DNA of 64,000 nucleotides from Rallus limicola (lineage: Eukaryota; Chordata; Aves; Gruiformes; Rallidae), in contig JAKCOZ010000007.1 of assembly GCA_022605955.1 (NCBI GenBank), forward strand, positions 33,706,991 to 33,770,990, read 5' to 3'. The position numbers and the translations under genes were made by a program. Positions 62,881 through 64,000 of this stretch are shown piece by piece. Below the pieces are notes generated by a model. The model had not been told where the DNA came from, searched no databases, and saw only the letters and a program-made list of their open reading frames with translations. The number at the start of each line of letters is the position of its first letter. The first letter of the stretch is position 1.

Positions 62881-62887
62881 TATAAAA
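62881..62887 (+). promoter_or_regulatory. TATA box
   Basis: A perfect TATAAAA is followed about 50 bp later by a GC-rich leader with several C-runs (62941-62987). Transcription would be expected to start near 62908-62915. It is supported by local CpG richness and the downstream splice donor, not by any transcript. Confidence 0.5.
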
Positions 62888-63017
62888 CCCTTGGATTTAG
62901 TTTGGGAGGGGGGAGCCACTTCTCAGACACTGCGAGGAGCAGCCCCACTCCTCCCATCTCGCCCCACCCTCCCCTTCCCCGCCCTTGGCCAGGATGATGA
63001 GGGAACATACCCTGGAG

Positions 63018-63030
63018 AGATGGGTGAGTG
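63018..63030 (+). promoter_or_regulatory. Strong splice-donor-like site
   Basis: The sequence AGATGG|GTGAGTG matches the vertebrate 5' splice-site consensus well, with GT at 63024-63025. It lies about 140 bp after the TATA box and 30 bp after the AGGATGATGA start-like context, so a short first exon is plausible. Confidence 0.4.
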
Positions 63031-63395
63031 AATATTTGACATGCTTTAAGTTTGTGGTCCCTGGTGACCGACTCACACACGTGTAGTATTTATCGTGAGT
63101 GTGAGCTGTGACAGTGCGTTCCATGGGCCTGCTGCGGCTGTGACATTGACCCTTGTGACCTGCCCACGGGTGGTGACAGTGAGTGAGGTGACTCTGTTGG
63201 GGGGCGGTAATGACTGCCGTGTTGGCAGTGGCGCGTTTTGTGACTCTCTTGTGGCTGTGGTAAGTGTGGTCGTCCTTCTAAACTGCAGTAGTGCGTTGTA
63301 TCCATGCAGGAGTGATGTATTGAATGCACGTGGGTTTTAAATAAGTTCTTATTTTTAAAACCCTGCACTTGCGTGTCTTTCTGTCACATCCAACA

Positions 63396-64000
63396 GGCAG
63401 CATACTGGCTGTTCCTCTCTATTCACTCAAGCTAGTTTCTTCTTAACACAGGAAAAACATTTCTTGACACTCTGTTTAGCCTTGATGAGCCTGGTAGAGT
63501 TCACTGTGCTACCCTTCCACTGCATTAATTCTGTCAAGCTAATATGAGAATGAACTAAAATTTGCCAGTAATCATGTACCTAGGGCACATGGAAAACAGC
63601 TTTACCAAGTTACAAGCATGTCATTTCTAATGAGTCTCCTGGCTAGGCATAATTTGCGCATCCTCTCCATCTCCTAAAGAGTAAGAGCTGTCTTTTCCAT
63701 GTGGAAACTGGCACGGCATTTGTGGCAGCACGAGGTTGTTCCCAAAGACCAATATGAAAGGCAGTTTATCTGTGCTATGGTCAATGTATCATCCTTCTCA
63801 CACTTTTTTGAGCCATTTTTTGAGAATGATGAATTGTAGTCATCACTGCGTTCAATTAATTTTACTCAGCTGGTTCTTATAGTGCGTTTGTACCAAATGT
63901 CCTCTAACAGCTGATAAATCATCCCTGAGTGGCTGCAGAGGCAGTGGCAGTGACATACACTGGACTGACGACATGAATGTGTCACACCATGCCTCTCGCC
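63396..64000. other. Unique non-coding DNA to the window end
   Basis: Nothing is recognised after the candidate LTR apart from its right-hand GGCAG flank. The sequence returns to AT-rich and CpG-poor composition. Confidence 0.55.

Larger units (their letters stand above)
62723..63395 (+). mobile_element. Candidate solo LTR of an endogenous retrovirus
   Basis: A 673-bp segment begins TGAGATAAAG and ends CATCCAACA, giving the TG...CA termini expected of an LTR. It is bounded on both sides by the 5-bp word GGCAG (62718-62722 and 63396-63400), a possible target duplication. Inside, in order, are a TATA box (TATAAAA, 62881-62887), a C/G-rich leader, a near-consensus splice donor (GTGAGT, 63024) and an AATAAG poly(A)-like signal near 63333. 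A TTTCTGTCACA stretch close to the right end resembles retroviral U5 sequence. The CpG density is the highest in the window. There is no primer-binding site, polypurine tract or viral gene next to it, so it would be a solo LTR. Against it, the termini show little inverted repeat beyond TG/CA, the implied R region is long (about 430 bp), and I cannot match it to a named family. It could instead be a cellular TATA promoter. Confidence 0.45.

Noticed and set aside
62500..63386. Alternative LTR boundaries starting TGTAAAAGCGG and ending CTGTCACA
   Set aside because: The TGT...ACA ends match slightly better, but the bases flanking them share no target duplication, unlike the GGCAG pair at 62718 and 63396. 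I keep it only as a fallback.
1..64000. CRISPR arrays, bacterial operons, origins or phage-like modules
   Set aside because: The composition, CR1 content and lack of dense coding frames show vertebrate nuclear DNA; no spaced identical repeats of the CRISPR type are present.

Overview
The window looks like AT-rich, gene-free vertebrate nuclear DNA, almost certainly from a bird. The main evidence is eleven 5'-truncated CR1 LINE copies. Several keep the bird-type 3' end: a 'GGTTGGAAGGACC...TCTAGTCCAACC' block followed by short (ATTCTGTG)-like repeats. Crocodilians and turtles also carry CR1, but these tails and the density (about 4.6 kb, or 7%, in recognisable young copies) fit birds best. I cannot name the species, and I see no exon of a known protein gene, no tRNA and no rRNA. 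The window is therefore intergenic (a gene desert) or inside a very long intron. Every open reading frame above about 100 codons is either a CR1 ORF2 remnant or looks like chance.

Layout. 1-7.4 kb: unique DNA with a CR1 at 511-1003 (+). 7.4-7.85 kb: a heavily decayed older CR1/L3-type fragment (-). 10.5-12.1 kb: two CR1 copies on the minus strand, the first holding about 160 open codons of ORF2. 12.1-18.1 kb: unique, with an AT-rich block at 16.2-17.5 kb that resembles a conserved non-coding element. 18.1-20.0 kb: the largest element, a roughly 1.9 kb ancient CR1/L3-type LINE on the minus strand; reverse transcriptase motif A is still legible and motif C is decayed. 21.85-22.1 kb: CR1 (+). 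22.1-35.1 kb: mostly unique DNA with a tiny CR1 tail at 31.0 kb. 35.1-36.5 kb: a 918-bp CR1 (+) with a readable FADD box, facing a short CR1 (-). 36.5-47.5 kb: unique, with a possible MIR-like SINE near 44.9 kb and a GC-rich patch near 46.1 kb. 47.6-48.7 kb: a second tail-to-tail CR1 pair. 48.7-59.3 kb: unique. 59.3-61.0 kb: a head-to-head CR1 pair. 62.7-63.4 kb: a CpG-rich, promoter-like segment that I interpret as a solo LTR. It has a 5-bp candidate target duplication, a TATA box, a strong splice donor and a poly(A)-like signal.

There is no operon-like or pathway logic to describe. The items most worth checking are the putative LTR promoter at 62.7-63.4 kb, the ancient LINE at 18.1-20.0 kb, the CR1 lacking its 3' tail at 35.1-36.1 kb, and a few repeat-free AT-rich blocks that could be distal enhancers. 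I found nothing that I can support as a new biological system.
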